Positions 21,191 through 21,718 of a stretch of DNA of 21,718 bases are shown here, piece by piece. Each line of letters opens with the position of its first letter. The first letter of the stretch is position 1. The notes beneath the pieces are model-generated. The model saw only the letters and a program-made list of their open reading frames with translations, was not told the origin of the DNA and ran no database searches. A program made the translations under genes and the position numbers. This DNA comes from Deltaproteobacteria bacterium (GTDB taxonomy: Bacteria > Desulfobacterota > Desulfobaccia > Desulfobaccales > Desulfobaccaceae), in NCBI GenBank assembly GCA_016874895.1, contig VGSX01000026.1:1-21718 (forward strand), in the 5' to 3' direction.

Positions 21191-21434
21191 ATTCCCCCCT
21201 CACCCTTACCCTCAATGCTGTTGACTTAAGGAGTTCCACCCCTTTTGTCATCCTGAGCCGCCCCCGGCGGCGAAGGATCTAACCTGCCTTGATGATTTAG
21301 ATTCTTTGCTTCGCTCAGAATGACAAAAATAAAGCTCCCTGCTTAATTCAACAGCATTGACCCTTACCCTCTCCCCATGGGAGAGCTATGCCCTACCCAC
21401 ACGTTTATGAAAGGTGGCCACGCACAGCTCGGCG
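21191..21434. repeat. Tandem 284-bp duplication, first copy
   Basis: The 244 bp from ATTCCCCCCTCACCC to AGCTCGGCG recur 284 bp downstream (21475-21718) with only two differences that I can see (T/A near 21289 and T/C near 21306). The 40-bp spacer holds a hairpin. No gene is present from 21171 to the window end. The outer sequence (CCCTCACCCTTACCCTCTCC with CTCTCCC-CAT-GGGAGAG at 21370-21386) resembles common REP-type intergenic repeats. Confidence 0.92.
21212..21360. mobile_element. 149-bp MITE-like element, copy 1
   Basis: Terminal inverted repeats TCAATGCTGTTGA (21212-21224) and TCAACAGCATTGA (21348-21360) are perfect over 13 bp and extend imperfectly. Inner arms TGTCATCCTGAGC (21246-21258) and GCTCAGAATGACA (21313-21325) also pair, so the whole element can fold into one long hairpin. 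It is flanked by a 9-bp direct repeat CCCTTACCC (21203-21211 and 21361-21369). Taking it out restores a continuous REP-like sequence. No coding capacity. Confidence 0.82.
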
Positions 21435-21442
21435 GGGTATCG

Positions 21443-21467
21443 GGTTCCCAAGTCCAACTTGGGAACC
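21443..21467. repeat. Perfect hairpin between the duplicated units
   Basis: GGTTCCCAAG-TCCAA-CTTGGGAACC is a perfect ten-pair inverted repeat with a five-base loop, in the 40-bp spacer between the two repeat copies. It resembles a dispersed REP-like palindrome rather than a terminator (no T-run). Confidence 0.6.
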
Positions 21468-21474
21468 AGGATGA

Positions 21475-21718
21475 ATTCCCCCCTCACCCTTACCCTCAAT
21501 GCTGTTGACTTAAGGAGTTCCACCCCTTTTGTCATCCTGAGCCGCCCCCGGCGGCGAAGGATCTAACCTGCCATGATGATTTAGATTCTTCGCTTCGCTC
21601 AGAATGACAAAAATAAAGCTCCCTGCTTAATTCAACAGCATTGACCCTTACCCTCTCCCCATGGGAGAGCTATGCCCTACCCACACGTTTATGAAAGGTG
21701 GCCACGCACAGCTCGGCG
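21475..21718. repeat. Tandem 284-bp duplication, second copy (cut by window end)
   Basis: Second copy of the unit at 21191-21434. The window ends at the point where the spacer would begin, so further copies may follow. Confidence 0.92.
21496..21644. mobile_element. 149-bp MITE-like element, copy 2
   Basis: Same terminal repeats, inner arms and 9-bp flanks CCCTTACCC (21487-21495 and 21645-21653) as copy 1. Because the flanking sequence is duplicated too, this copy arose by tandem duplication of the locus and not by a second insertion. Confidence 0.82.

Noticed and set aside
21191..21718. CRISPR array at the right end
   Set aside because: Only two long (244-bp) near-identical copies with one 40-bp spacer; the units have MITE structure and there are no cas genes.
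1..21718. tRNA or rRNA genes
   Set aside because: No cloverleaf with a TTC-A/G loop and CCA end, and no rRNA-like conserved stretch was seen while reading the intergenic regions.

Overview
The window looks like a chromosomal segment of an anaerobic deltaproteobacterium (Desulfobacterota, plausibly a sulfate reducer or syntroph). This is inferred from gene content (an Agt/SqdX-like glycosyltransferase fused to a PHP domain, a divergent MetK, FolD, HMA2-type proteins, strong sigma54-like promoters) and from the style of its dispersed repeats. No rRNA or marker gene is present, so the taxonomy is only a guess. Coding DNA has moderate to high GC; intergenic DNA is strongly AT-rich.

Left edge (1-890): decayed mobile DNA. 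The first 119 bases encode the N-terminus of a DruA/DUF4338-like protein that runs off the window. It is followed by an internally deleted IS630-family transposase, itself broken by a 133-bp MITE-like element with near-perfect terminal inverted repeats and an 8-bp target duplication.

Minus-strand run (880-12094). In transcription order it holds a two-domain PlsC-like/OlsB-like acyltransferase (ornithine-lipid type), a DUF5132-like small membrane protein, an HMA2-like protein with two membrane segments, a protein built of eight 22-residue amphipathic repeats, a P2A-type (Ca2+-like) P-ATPase with an HMA2-like N-terminus, a divergent MetK, a thioredoxin-type ArsC, and btaA-btaB for betaine-lipid synthesis. 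A third HMA2-like gene lies on the plus strand inside the run. Two themes interleave: phosphorus-free membrane lipids (BtaA/BtaB, OlsF-like, with MetK as SAM source and ArsC possibly protecting against arsenate during phosphate scavenging), and a cation-pump module (P-ATPase, three HMA2-like proteins, DUF5132-like protein, apolipoprotein-like repeat protein) that resembles the logic of lipid-bounded metal-storing organelles.

Plus-strand operon (12366-16273), behind a good sigma70 promoter: a class I methyltransferase, a short-form phosphatidylserine decarboxylase (19-bp overlap), and an 808-residue PHP phosphoesterase/GT4 glycosyltransferase fusion. With the minus-strand run this makes a lipid-headgroup neighbourhood of about 15 kb able, by inference, to make PE, a glycolipid, an ornithine-type lipid and a betaine lipid.

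Right part (16274-21718): folD with a sigma54-like promoter and a clear terminator; a frameshifted remnant of a small gene; an exonuclease-BRCT gene and an unidentified gene with a weak PD-(D/E)XK-like pattern, each with its own sigma70-like promoter; a sigma54-preceded outer-membrane beta-barrel gene; and a 284-bp tandem duplication containing two copies of a 149-bp MITE-like element with 9-bp target duplications.
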